DNA of 24,999 bases from Nanoarchaeales archaeon (GCA_013215525.1 JABSQY010000001.1:1-24999), one strand, 5' to 3'; counted from the first letter of the stretch, positions 7,057 to 14,673 are shown. A program made the numbers and translations. The notes: generated from the sequence alone by a model not told the origin.

Positions 7057-7824
7057 ATGGAAAGTATTGAACTTTTAAAAAAACTAGGACTTACTGAATA
7101 TGAGTCAAAAGTATATTATTCTTTAACAAAACTAGGAGAATCATCAGTAAAGGACATTGTACTAGATTCAAAAGTGCCTAGAAGTAAAGTTTATGAGATA
7201 TTAGAATCATTAGAGAAAAAAAACAAAATTGTAACTTTACCAGTAACACCTAAAAAATTTAAAATCTTAGATATTGAATCAATAAATCAAGAAATAATTG
7301 ATATGAAAGGGGCATACGCAGAACTTAAAGCTTTAGCAATGAATCCAAAAATAAAACAAATTGGGGATTTTTTCTGGATAATTAAAGGTCAAAAAGGAAT
7401 TCAAGAAAAATTAGTATTAAATGATAAAAAAGTAAAAAAAGAAATAATTGGAACAAACAAATTTTCAATGAAATTATTTAATAATATTAAATCATTAAAA
7501 GAAACTGTGAACCGAGGTGTTCAAGTTAAAATGATTTCAACATTTGATATTAATAAAATTGACATATATAAAAAAAATTTAGAAGTTGGTGTACAAATTA
7601 GAATTTATAATGAAAAATTATATGGTCCATTTTTCCCAAGAATTACTGTTTTTGATGGAAAATCTGCAAGAATGACGGTTGGAGAACCAGAAGTTAAAAA
7701 AGGAGAAGATTACATAACGCTGTGGACTGAAAGTATGGTATTCTCTCAAATGTTTAGAAATTACTTGCAATCGATGTGGGAAAACTCAACACCTATTGAA
7801 GAGTATTTTGATAAATCAAAATAA
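7057..7824 (+). CDS. TrmB-family transcriptional regulator
   Basis: 255 residues. The N-terminal winged helix is typical: LKKLGLTEYESKVYYSL (about 6-22), then SVKDIVLDSKVPRSKVYEIL as the recognition region and LEKKNKIVTLPVTPKKF as the wing. A short helical linker (about 80-105) leads to a C-terminal domain of mixed alpha/beta pattern with IKGQKGIQEK, RGVQVKMIST and MTVGEPEVKKGEDYITLWTES. This resembles the PLD-like ligand domain of many archaeal TrmB-like proteins rather than the sugar-binding domain of classic TrmB. The ligand is unknown. TATA at 7028-7035 with no room for a Shine-Dalgarno implies a leaderless mRNA. The adjacent palindrome suggests it represses itself and the divergent gene. 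Confidence 0.88.
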   Translation: MESIELLKKLGLTEYESKVYYSLTKLGESSVKDIVLDSKVPRSKVYEILESLEKKNKIVTLPVTPKKFKILDIESINQEIIDMKGAYAELKALAMNPKIKQIGDFFWIIKGQKGIQEKLVLNDKKVKKEIIGTNKFSMKLFNNIKSLKETVNRGVQVKMISTFDINKIDIYKKNLEVGVQIRIYNEKLYGPFFPRITVFDGKSARMTVGEPEVKKGEDYITLWTESMVFSQMFRNYLQSMWENSTPIEEYFDKSK

Positions 7825-7865
7825 ATACTCACTTGTATTTTTTAATATAATTGTCTAATTGACTT

Positions 7866-8087
7866 TTAAAAATTAATCAAAACTAATGCTGCCAAAGTTA
7901 AAGCTCCTGCTGAGTACACTTTCCACGACAAATCAAACTCCTTTTTCTTAGCATCATAGATTGCATAAATTAAAATATGTAACGCTGACAATAAGATTAA
8001 AATTGATAAAGGTAACGCTTTAAACAAAAACACTTCTAAACTTGTAAACAAATAAATTACAACACCAAACACAAATAAATCTTTCAT
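7866..8087 (-). CDS. Small three-helix membrane protein
   Basis: The frame is open from 8192, but the first 35 codons run through structured element B and lack membrane-protein character. I choose ATG 8087, giving 73 residues, because a TATA-like TTTAAAAT lies about 15-22 nt upstream. Three hydrophobic segments are visible (about 3-20, 25-46, 58-72), with a charged loop DAKKKEFDLSW between the last two. No family is recognised. Confidence 0.55.
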   Translation of the reverse strand: MKDLFVFGVVIYLFTSLEVFLFKALPLSILILLSALHILIYAIYDAKKKEFDLSWKVYSAGALTLAALVLINF

Positions 8088-8132
8088 AGTAATTAATTTT
8101 GATTTTAAATCTTTTCTAAGATAATTAAAACT

Positions 8133-8363
8133 TAAAACGTAAAAGCAGAAATACTCGCGAAGCCATTTTTCGCTTCTAATAAAACTTCTCATTCATATTA
8201 AATAAGTCTTTCACTTATTTCATACGCCAAAAATTTCTTTTAAATTTTTACTGGATTTTTCAAGTATGCATGATTTTTGTATGTGGCGTACAATCTATAT
8301 GTCGCCATCTTACATAAATTGGGTATAATTGGTAAAATCTGGATGATTGTGAAAGCAAGATAA
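8133..8363 (+). repeat. Dispersed structured element, copy B (longest, most divergent)
   Basis: Shares AAAACGTAAAAGCAGAA at the 5' end and ATTGGTAAAATCTGG...GAAAGCAAGATAA at the 3' end with copy A. P1 is GCGAA/TTCGC. P2 pairs CTGGATTTT (8251 region) with AAAATCTGG. P3 pairs CAAGTATGC with GTATAATTG plus compensating changes. P4 pairs ATTTTTGTA..TGGCG with CGCCA..TACATAAAT. The copy has lost the ATAGC tip. It has also gained about 45-50 nt between P1 and P2, including a perfect hairpin AAATAAGT-CTTTC-ACTTATTT (8190-8210). It ends 40 nt before the PadR promoter. Confidence 0.65.
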
Positions 8364-8405
8364 GAACAAGAAAATAATTATCTTACATCTGTAAAAATAA
8401 AAAAC

Positions 8406-8433
8406 TTTATATACTACTATGTTTTACATAGTA
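8406..8433 (+). promoter_or_regulatory. TATA box with overlapping PadR-type operator
   Basis: TTTATATA at 8406-8413 is followed at once by the palindrome TACTATG-N5-CATAGTA (8415-8421 and 8427-8433), containing ATGT/ACAT half-sites typical of PadR binding. It spans the region where transcription would start, so the PadR product encoded at 8472 probably represses its own operon. Confidence 0.65.
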
Positions 8434-8471
8434 ATATGTTATACCAAATGCAAATAACATTTAGATAAATA

Positions 8472-8783
8472 ATGAACACACAATTCAAAAAAGGAGTATT
8501 GGAAATAGCTGTATTACACGTTTTAAAACTTAACGACAGTTATGGATATGAATTAGTAAGTAATATTTCTAAAAAAATTGAGATAACCGAAGGAACCCTT
8601 TATACAATCTTGAAACGATTTCGTGATGATAAATTAGTTGAAACATATTTAAAAGAATCAACAGATGGACCAACAAGAAAATATTACAAACTAACTAAAA
8701 TAGGAAAAGAGGCATATAAACACCAATATATGGAATGGAAATATTTTGTTCATGAAATGAATGATTTTCTGGAGATTAAATAA
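8472..8783 (+). CDS. PadR-family transcriptional regulator
   Basis: 103 residues, the length of the short PadR subfamily (winged helix plus one dimerisation helix). Family motifs are clear: FKKGVLEIAVLHVLKLNDSYGYE (about 5-27), then EGTLYTILKRF (40-50) as recognition helix. The beta-wing VETYLKESTDGPTRKYYKLTKIGKE follows at about 56-80, and the C-terminal helix ends with NDFLEIK. It heads a three-gene operon: two bases separate it from the HAAS-domain gene, which in turn overlaps the DUF4097-like gene. PadR-HAAS-DUF4097 gene sets occur widely in Firmicutes and some archaea and respond to envelope stress in characterised bacteria. A palindrome upstream suggests autoregulation. Confidence 0.93.
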   Translation: MNTQFKKGVLEIAVLHVLKLNDSYGYELVSNISKKIEITEGTLYTILKRFRDDKLVETYLKESTDGPTRKYYKLTKIGKEAYKHQYMEWKYFVHEMNDFLEIK

Positions 8784-8785
8784 AA

Positions 8786-9352
8786 ATGAACAAAAAAGAT
8801 TTTATAAACAAGTTAGAACAAAATCTAACTCACTTAAGTAAAATAGAAATCGATGAAATACTCTTTGACTATAACGAACACTTTGATGCCGCTAAAGAAA
8901 ACGGACTCACTGATAAACAAATTGTAAAAAAACTTGGTAATCCAAAAACAATTGCAAAACATATTAAAGCAAATGATTTAATTGAAATCGCGCAAGCAAA
9001 GCCTTCATTGAATTCATTTTTACTAGCTATTTTATCAATATTAGGACTTGGTTTTTTTAATTTAGTATTTGTAGTAGGTCCACTATTTTTTATGACTGGA
9101 GCATTACTATTTGCACTATTTTGGATTTTAATGGCAATTTTTGCACCATTTGTAATATTTTTTGTAGTTCTAGGTGGATTTGCTAAATTGGGAATTCCAC
9201 TACATTATGGGATGATCTTTGGACTTGGAGTATCGGTTGGTGGAGTATTCCTAATAATTGTTTGGACATATCTTGTAAAATTTATATTCAAACTTATACT
9301 ACGATACTTAAAATTCAATATCAGTTTAATAACACGGAGAACTAACAAATGA
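8786..9352 (+). CDS. HAAS-domain (DUF1700-like) integral membrane protein
   Basis: 188 residues. Residues 1-65 form the cytosolic HAAS helical domain: KKDFINKLEQNLTHLSKIEIDEIL, then YNEHFDAAKENGLTDKQIVKKLGNPKTIAKHIKAN, with the conserved LGNPKxIA motif. The rest is strongly hydrophobic, with about three to four helices (roughly 75-98, 100-133 and 145-180) and a basic tail (RRTNK). HAAS proteins act with PadR regulators and DUF4097 proteins in membrane-associated signalling or envelope stress. The gene starts two bases after the PadR stop and overlaps the next gene by four bases (ATGA), pointing to translational coupling. Confidence 0.85.
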   Translation: MNKKDFINKLEQNLTHLSKIEIDEILFDYNEHFDAAKENGLTDKQIVKKLGNPKTIAKHIKANDLIEIAQAKPSLNSFLLAILSILGLGFFNLVFVVGPLFFMTGALLFALFWILMAIFAPFVIFFVVLGGFAKLGIPLHYGMIFGLGVSVGGVFLIIVWTYLVKFIFKLILRYLKFNISLITRRTNK

Positions 9353-10491
9353 AATATACAATAAAACAAATACTAATTATACTTTTTATAACTTCAATAA
9401 CTTTAATGTCCATAGGTGGATTTACAGTTTTTGAAAAACTTATATCTTTGGATAATGTTGAACTAAGCACAGAACAAATAAATATTTTTCGAGAATTTGA
9501 TTCTTCAGAAGTATTAACACTTAAAATTAATTCAGAAGATAAAACTATAATTAAAGAATCACAAAATGATAAACTATCTGTATCTATCTCAGGAGAAATT
9601 AAGTTTTTAGACAATGCAAAAAAACTATCTTCAAATCTACAACTAGATGGACACAATCTTGAAATCTATCGTTTTTTTGATGATACTCAAAATGCACTAT
9701 TTAACTTTGCAAGATATGAAAAAGATTTAACAGTTACAATCTCAATTCCTAAATCATTATTACTAAATTTAGAAATACATAGAATTGATTCACTAGATGT
9801 TTCAGGTGTAAATTTTAAACTAATTAATTTAGATTCATATGATGCTTCAACAATTTTTACTAATGTGGAAGCAGAAGAATTAAAAGTTGACTTCACATAT
9901 GGTGATGTAAAAATTTTAAATTCATACTTTGAAAAAATTTCAATAGATAGGTTCAGATACTCTAAACTAGATATTAAAAATGATAATTTAACTAGCTCAA
10001 AACAAATTAAAAAAATGTTTTTATCAAGTTCTGGAACTTCAGATGTAAAATTTAAAAATTTAAAAATTGAAGATTTAACATACAAGTTTGATTCAGGGGA
10101 TTTTACAATTAAAAATTCAGACATTGTAAAATTAAAAACTGAGTCTTATGATTCAAATTATGACTTTGAATTAAACAATTATAACTTAATTGACATTGAT
10201 AACTCCTATGGTGATATCTCTTTAAAATTAAAAGAAATTACTCAGGTAAAAATTGATTCATCTTCAAGTGAAATTAATTTATATATTCCCTCTTCAAGTG
10301 ATACAAGTATTGTATATAACACTCACTCTGGAGAATTATCTGATGTGAATTTATTATTAGATATAACAAAACAAACACCAGACACAAGTAGCACACAAAT
10401 ATTAATTGGTGATTTAAACTTAGCAACAAATAAAATTTTTGTCTCAACAGAGGATGGAAATTTAAACATTTACGAATACGATTTTGAATAA
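9349..10491 (+). CDS. Membrane-anchored DUF4097-like beta-helix protein
   Basis: 380 residues. An N-terminal membrane anchor (about 6-26, ILIILFITSITLMSIGGF) is followed by a long region made almost entirely of short beta-strands. Regular Asp/Ser/Asn turns separate the strands (for example DVSGVNFKLINLDSYD, ADELKVDFTYGDVKILNS-like repeats, DSGDFTIKNSD, NSYGDISLKL). This is the right-handed beta-solenoid look of DUF4097/DUF4098 'putative adhesin' proteins. The solenoid would lie outside the cell. It is the last gene of the PadR-HAAS operon, and that triad supports the assignment. It may sense or stabilise the envelope; the exact role is unknown. Confidence 0.8.
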   Translation: MKYTIKQILIILFITSITLMSIGGFTVFEKLISLDNVELSTEQINIFREFDSSEVLTLKINSEDKTIIKESQNDKLSVSISGEIKFLDNAKKLSSNLQLDGHNLEIYRFFDDTQNALFNFARYEKDLTVTISIPKSLLLNLEIHRIDSLDVSGVNFKLINLDSYDASTIFTNVEAEELKVDFTYGDVKILNSYFEKISIDRFRYSKLDIKNDNLTSSKQIKKMFLSSSGTSDVKFKNLKIEDLTYKFDSGDFTIKNSDIVKLKTESYDSNYDFELNNYNLIDIDNSYGDISLKLKEITQVKIDSSSSEINLYIPSSSDTSIVYNTHSGELSDVNLLLDITKQTPDTSSTQILIGDLNLATNKIFVSTEDGNLNIYEYDFE

Positions 10492-10601
10492 TTAATTATT
10501 CATTTTTTATCCAATTTACATTTAAATTTATCTTAAATTTATTTTTTGTTTAAATTTAAATTTACTTTTATTTTTAATTAATTATCTAAGTAATTAAATA
10601 A

Positions 10602-10626
10602 GAATATATATACAAAATATATATTC
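10602..10626. other. AT-rich hairpin downstream of the PadR operon
   Basis: GAATATATAT-ACAAA-ATATATATTC forms a perfect ten-pair stem with a five-base loop, about 110 nt after the DUF4097-like stop. The stretch 10492-10640 is otherwise almost pure A/T. It could terminate the operon, but pure A/T palindromes arise easily by chance. Confidence 0.3.
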
Positions 10627-10648
10627 CTACAATATATATTATTTAATT

Positions 10649-10834
10649 AAAAAAATTAATAAACTATTATCTGAAATTTTAAAACTATTTTTAATATTTA
10701 TTTTATTTTTTAATTTATCTTTTTTATCTTTTTCAGTTACAACTCCTACACTTGATGTTAGTTTAGTTGAGACAATACCTATCTCAAATTCAATAATATC
10801 ATTTGGTTACAGGGGAATTGAAGATTATTCATAA
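10649..10834 (+). pseudogene. Start-less, truncated remnant of a secreted S-layer-type (COG1361-like) gene
   Basis: In frame from 10649 the DNA encodes KKINKLLSEILKLFL, then a hydrophobic run ending LSFLSFS, then VTTPTLDVSLVETIPIS, then a stop at 10832-10834. This is a convincing signal peptide followed by the opening strand (PTLDVSLV) common to COG1361/NEW3-type surface proteins of DPANN archaea. No ATG, GTG or TTG lies between the upstream stop (10595) and the signal peptide. The product also ends after about 60 residues where the family runs to hundreds. I read it as a degraded 5' end left by deletion, although a short secreted peptide using a rare start cannot be excluded. Confidence 0.5.
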
Positions 10835-10939
10835 TTGAATTTTAATAAATAAAAATGTTATTATTATACTACTCGCAACTATGTCACCACACAATATGAT
10901 TACATAATTAATATAAACTATATATCATTAATTATATTT

Positions 10940-11617
10940 ATGAATAACTTAAGTATTGCAATTGATGGTCCAAGTGGGGTTGGAAAAGGAATTACAACAA
11001 AACTTGTATCAAAGGAATTAAATTTAAAAGCGCTTGATTCTGGGGCAATCTATAGAGCGATTGCATATTATATGTTAAGTAATAAGATTAAACTTAAAAC
11101 TTTTAAAGATGATATTTTAAAAAATATTAATATTTCTTTTACAGAACACAATTTTGTAGAATTAAATGGTGTATCAGTTGATGATAAAATTAGAAATGAT
11201 GAAATAGGTAGATTAGCAAGTGATTTTGGAAAAATAAAATCAATAAGAAAATTTGCAACTGAGATTCAAAAAAAGTTAGTGTTATCTAGTGGGTATGTTG
11301 TAGAAGGGCGGGCGACAGCCTATGAGATTCCACAAATCCCAATTAAAATATTTTTAACTGCTGATATGAAAGTTCGTGCACAAAGAAGATATGAGGAGTA
11401 TAAACAAGAAGACCCTAGTATAAAGTTTAAAGAAGTATTAGAAAATATTAAAGAAAGAGATATGCAAGATAAATCAAGATTAGAACATCCTTTAATAAAA
11501 CACAAAGATGCACATTTAATAGATAATTCAAACTTATCAATTGATGAACAAGTAAAATTAATTGTTGACATATATGATGATTATGTAACTAATTTAAATA
11601 ACAAACATAATAAATAA
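10940..11617 (+). CDS. cmk: Cytidylate kinase, bacterial-type (Cmk)
   Basis: 225 residues, matching bacterial Cmk in length. The enzyme phosphorylates CMP/dCMP with ATP. The P-loop is GPSGVGKG (10-17), the DSGAIYRA motif is at 33-40, and the lid Arg/Asp set RDMQDKSRLEHPL is at 173-185 (Arg173, Asp177, Arg180). The usual GRDxGT motif reads GRATAYEIP here (123-131): the Arg is kept, but the Asp that contacts cytosine in E. coli Cmk is Ala125. Otherwise VVEGR and KIFLTADMKVRAQRRYEE are family-typical. A TATA-like CTATATATC sits about 25 nt upstream of ATG. The changed motif may shift substrate choice or reflect compensated drift. Confidence 0.88.
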   Translation: MNNLSIAIDGPSGVGKGITTKLVSKELNLKALDSGAIYRAIAYYMLSNKIKLKTFKDDILKNINISFTEHNFVELNGVSVDDKIRNDEIGRLASDFGKIKSIRKFATEIQKKLVLSSGYVVEGRATAYEIPQIPIKIFLTADMKVRAQRRYEEYKQEDPSIKFKEVLENIKERDMQDKSRLEHPLIKHKDAHLIDNSNLSIDEQVKLIVDIYDDYVTNLNNKHNK

Positions 11618-11754
11618 TTTTTTTCTTAACTACTCAAATTAACTTTTAACCTCATTTTTTAATATTTAAACTCTACTTTCATCATTTGTTAAAATAATAA
11701 GTTTTATAAACCCTTTCCAATTTATTTATACTATATTTGAGGTAATAAAAAAAA

Positions 11755-12162
11755 ATGTCTGATATTAAATCAACACACGCAGGTGCGTTAAAATCTGGAA
11801 GTTATGTTCTAATTAACGGTGCACCATGTATAGTAAAAGATACTCAAACTTCAAGACCAGGGAAACACGGTCATGCAAAAGTTAGAGTTAAGGCTACTGA
11901 TATCTTTACTGGTTCAACTAAAGAAGTTGTAATGCCAGGACACGATAGTGTAGATGTTCCTATTGTTTTAAAGAAACAAGGTTCAATCACAAATATTGAA
12001 GGTGAAAACATTGACTTAATGGATTTAGAAACTTTCGAAACAGTTGCTGCTGAATTAAAATATGCTGATGTATCAGTTAAAGATAAATTAGAAGCAGGTC
12101 AAACAGTAATGTTCTGGCAAATTATGGGTAAGATTATGATTAAATCTATCGTAGAGGAATAA
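11755..12162 (+). CDS. eif5A: Translation factor aIF5A
   Basis: 135 residues, full-length archaeal IF5A, which rescues stalled ribosomes at polyproline and other difficult peptides. The hypusine loop is TSRPGKHGHAK with the modified Lys at residue 37. An N-terminal SH3-like domain (about 8-70) precedes the C-terminal OB domain. TTTATAAA at about 11702-11709 and a Shine-Dalgarno GAGGT ten or so bases before ATG give this gene a short leader, unlike most neighbours. It is followed two bases after its stop by eL40, so both are one transcription unit. Modification requires deoxyhypusine synthase, not in this window. Confidence 0.98.
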   Translation: MSDIKSTHAGALKSGSYVLINGAPCIVKDTQTSRPGKHGHAKVRVKATDIFTGSTKEVVMPGHDSVDVPIVLKKQGSITNIEGENIDLMDLETFETVAAELKYADVSVKDKLEAGQTVMFWQIMGKIMIKSIVEE

Positions 12163-12164
12163 AA

Positions 12165-12332
12165 ATGGGAACATTTAAAGAAGCAGAAGCAAGATTATTC
12201 AGAAACGTGTACATTTGTAGACGTTGTGAATCAAAGACAAGAGTTCCTATTGGAAAAGTTTTAGCTGGTGGAGCTAGTTGTACTAAGTGTAAATGTAAGC
12301 AACTAAGACCAGTTAGAAAAAAGAGTAAGTAA
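12165..12332 (+). CDS. rpl40e: Ribosomal protein eL40
   Basis: A 55-residue large-subunit protein. It starts MGTFKEAEARLF and carries a four-Cys zinc ribbon: CRRC at 18-21 and CTKC at 39-42 region, then the basic end QLRPVRKKSK. The C-x2-C...C-x2-C layout and the final LRP-basic tail are the eL40 signature; archaeal eL40 lacks the ubiquitin fusion of eukaryotes. ATG lies two bases after the aIF5A stop, preceded by GAGGAAT inside the aIF5A end, which can act as a ribosome-binding site. The stretch 12333-12476 is AT-rich and holds the SepF promoter. Confidence 0.93.
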   Translation: MGTFKEAEARLFRNVYICRRCESKTRVPIGKVLAGGASCTKCKCKQLRPVRKKSK

Positions 12333-12476
12333 TTAATTTTATAATTAATTAATTAATATTTTTATTTTATTTTAATAAATATTTAAAGATATTTATCGAC
12401 TTTTTATATTTTTATTGACTATTTCGTAGTGAAAAATCCATAAATTTATAAACGTCAAACACTATATATAATTAAA

Positions 12477-12842
12477 ATGGCAGGTTTTTTAAATTTTTCA
12501 AAAGCAAAGGAAGAATTCGTAGAGGATTCAACTGAAGAATACTTATCAATTTCAGAGGCTGATACTAAATCAGACGCTGATGATAAGGTTTTAGATGTTA
12601 AAACATTCGTATTAGACGATTATGATAGCATTAGAGATATTTTAGATGTGATTCGTGGTGGTAAGACTATGTGTTTAATTGATATTCACTTATTAAGAAA
12701 CAAGGATCCAGATGAATTAAGAAGGGCTGTTGACAAGATTAAGAAAACAGTAGAAGCAGTTTCAGGAGAGTTAGTTGGATTCCACGATAGTTGGATTATG
12801 GCAGCTCCTATGAATGTTCACATTCACAAAGGAAGACAATAA
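12477..12842 (+). CDS. sepF: Cell division protein SepF, archaeal type
   Basis: 121 residues. The N-terminus MAGFLNFSKAKEEF is the expected short amphipathic membrane-binding helix. An acidic linker (about 15-40) leads to the SepF core (about 41-115): VLDVKTFVLDDYDSIRDILD, GKTMCLIDIHLLRNKDPDELRRAVDKI, and SGELVGFHDSWIMAAP. SepF anchors FtsZ to the membrane in archaea that use FtsZ and lack FtsA. TTTATAAA near 12443-12450 lies about 27 nt before ATG, implying leaderless expression. No ftsZ is in the window. Alternative: another DUF552 paralog, functionally the same class. Confidence 0.92.
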   Translation: MAGFLNFSKAKEEFVEDSTEEYLSISEADTKSDADDKVLDVKTFVLDDYDSIRDILDVIRGGKTMCLIDIHLLRNKDPDELRRAVDKIKKTVEAVSGELVGFHDSWIMAAPMNVHIHKGRQ

Positions 12843-12935
12843 ATTTGTCAACTTTTTTTACAATTAAATTACTATTACATTAAACTTCTAAATACAAAAA
12901 TTAAATAAAACTTATAATTATACTATTTAAAATAT

Positions 12936-13886
12936 TTAAAAAGGAAGAATTTTAACTTCACTTTCTTTTTCATTTAATAATAATTCACTATCTATTATCT
13001 TATTATCAAATTCACTTAAAAAAAGATTTATCATTTCTCTTAAATCTTTTTCATTTTTATAAAAAAATTGAACATGACAATTAAACACTCCAATTCCAAC
13101 TGCTAATGAAATTGTATTTGGGAGTTTTTTCAAAAACGTTTCAATTTCTTTTTTTAACTCATCTGATGTATTTTTTAATTTAATTCTCAATAGACCAAAA
13201 TAGTAACCTAATTTTTCTAAATCAAAGTTTATTCTAGTTCCAAGTAATATCTCTTTCTTATAGAGCTCATCTAGGTGGTATTTAGTTAATTCAATAGATT
13301 GGTTTGTGTTTTTAGCAATATCAATTAGTTTTTTACGACTATTACTCTCAAGTTCCTTTAATATCTTTATTTCATTATCTGAAATTTTTATCTCATCTGA
13401 TTCTTTTATGATTTCAAAATTCTTAATTTGTTTCAAATTTCCAAATATTTGTAATGGATATAAATTAAAATACGTATTTATCAATATGTCGTGATTTTGG
13501 ATATCATTATCATACTTTTTTAAAAAATTTTGAAATATTTTTTCAAATTCTTCTTTATTCTTGCATATAATATTTACATAGAAATCATATTTTGTTAAAA
13601 CTTTTCCAACTGAAATAACTTGTGGGATTTTTTGAAGTTCATTATATATTTCATCTTTATTTTGTTTAACTTTTATCCATAAAAGAATAGATTCATTGTA
13701 TCCTAATTTATTAAAGTTAATAATTGGGATGTATTGTTTTATTATTTTATTATCTTCAAACTTTTTTAATGAGTATTCAACTTTTTTTCTATTAATTTGT
13801 AAATCTTTAGAAATCTTTGAAATTGATTCTCTTTTACTTTGATATAAATAAGATAAAATATTTTTGTCCATTTCTGTAATTTTCAT
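12936..13886 (-). CDS. Lrp/AsnC-type regulator with two tandem HTH-RAM units
   Basis: About 316 residues from ATG 13886. That ATG is preferred over an earlier one at 13901 because TTTATAAA (13909-13916) lies 23 nt upstream of 13886 but only 8 nt upstream of 13901. The first unit has an AsnC-type winged helix (MDKNILSYLYQSKRES, ISKISKDLQINRKKVEYSLK) and a RAM-like ferredoxin fold containing IPQVISVGKVLTKYDFYV. The second has ISDNEIKILKELESNSRKK with LTKYHLDELYKK, then LPNTISLAVGIGVFNCHVQFFY. Tandem duplications of this kind occur in DPANN and other archaea. The ligand and regulon are unknown. It is convergent with SepF. Confidence 0.88.
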   Translation of the reverse strand: MKITEMDKNILSYLYQSKRESISKISKDLQINRKKVEYSLKKFEDNKIIKQYIPIINFNKLGYNESILLWIKVKQNKDEIYNELQKIPQVISVGKVLTKYDFYVNIICKNKEEFEKIFQNFLKKYDNDIQNHDILINTYFNLYPLQIFGNLKQIKNFEIIKESDEIKISDNEIKILKELESNSRKKLIDIAKNTNQSIELTKYHLDELYKKEILLGTRINFDLEKLGYYFGLLRIKLKNTSDELKKEIETFLKKLPNTISLAVGIGVFNCHVQFFYKNEKDLREMINLFLSEFDNKIIDSELLLNEKESEVKILPF

Positions 13887-14099
13887 ACATATATCACACA
13901 TTTTTTCCTTTATAAACGTATGTTTAACTTTTAATAAATTAAAATTTAATACAATTTTATTTCATTTTTTAATAAAACTACAAGTTAATCTTTATGTAGT
14001 TTACAATACTACTCTTAGTTACAATGAACCAAAACACAAAAAAACAAACAAGAATGTTAGTGGATATGAAATATTTAAACTTTGGTGGTTTAAAATAAA

Positions 14100-14492
14100 A
14101 TGATGCTTGGAGATGGGACACGTTCGAGTTATGTATCTGAGTCAGAACGTATAGCGGAAATTAAAAGTACTGATTATAAAAATTCAATTATGGGCGGAAT
14201 TGAGGAGATATCCACTATGTATACTGTGTTTGATGATTATTCAAATGTATATGAAGTTTCAGGAAATAAAGAAGATATAATAAATTATTTTGGAAGTAGT
14301 GAGAAATTAACTATTCGTGAAGTTAAGGTTATTCATATTACTCATGATATGGCAACGAAGAAATCTGGACTTGGAAAATTAGGAGAATTAGAAAAAGAAT
14401 TGTTGGTAAATCAAGATTTATTGAAGAATCATAATGATTTATTATCTCGAAATAAAGAAATTGAATCTCTAATTGGGAAATTAAATAACTAA
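14100..14492 (+). CDS. Hypothetical protein with C-terminal coiled coil
   Basis: 130 residues, family not recognised. No signal peptide or membrane segment. The N-terminal two thirds look globular (YKNSIMGGIEEISTMYTVFDD, then KLTIREVKVIHITHD). From about residue 90 a heptad-like helix rich in Leu, Glu and Asn (LGELEKELLVNQDLLKNHNDL) suggests a short coiled coil and oligomerisation. TATA-like ATATTTAAAC at about 14068-14077 is at leaderless distance from ATG 14100. A second in-frame ATG follows immediately. Structured element C begins one base after the stop, so a shared transcript is likely if the gene lacks its own terminator. Confidence 0.6.
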   Translation: MMLGDGTRSSYVSESERIAEIKSTDYKNSIMGGIEEISTMYTVFDDYSNVYEVSGNKEDIINYFGSSEKLTIREVKVIHITHDMATKKSGLGKLGELEKELLVNQDLLKNHNDLLSRNKEIESLIGKLNN

Positions 14493-14493
14493 A

Positions 14494-14673
14494 GCAATGT
14501 GGCAGAACACACAGCGACAGCCACATTCACCTACTTTTCTAATCTCGTTTTCATATTTTGTCAATAGTGCTGATTTTCTTTGGTCAGATTATAGCATTGC
14601 TATATCTGTTAACCAAATAAAATTAGTGCTAGTGGCACAATATGGAAACTTCACAAAGTGGGTAGCAAAACAT
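14494..14673 (+). repeat. Dispersed structured element, copy C
   Basis: Begins just after the stop codon at 14492. The 5' hairpin differs from A/D: AATGTGGC (14497-14504) pairs with GCCACATT, with GCAGAACACACAGCGA spanning its stem edge and loop. P2: GTTTTCATATT with AATATGGAAAC, 11 pairs including one G-T. P3: CAATAGTGC with GTGCTAGTG. P4: ATTTTCTTTGGT with ACCAAATAAAAT, one mismatch. Tip: TATAGC-ATT-GCTATA. The tail contains GGGTAGCAAAACATAA. The position that is a G-G mismatch in P2 of copies A and D is a T-A pair here. The copy lies between convergent genes. Confidence 0.72.

Noticed and set aside
8088..8192. 35-residue N-terminal extension of the small membrane protein
   Set aside because: It is encoded by the complement of structured element B and precedes a well-placed TATA-like sequence for the internal ATG at 8087.
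9342..10124. Minus-strand open frames opposite the DUF4097-like gene
   Set aside because: Shadows of a well-supported coding frame with matching operon structure; no promoter or family resemblance.
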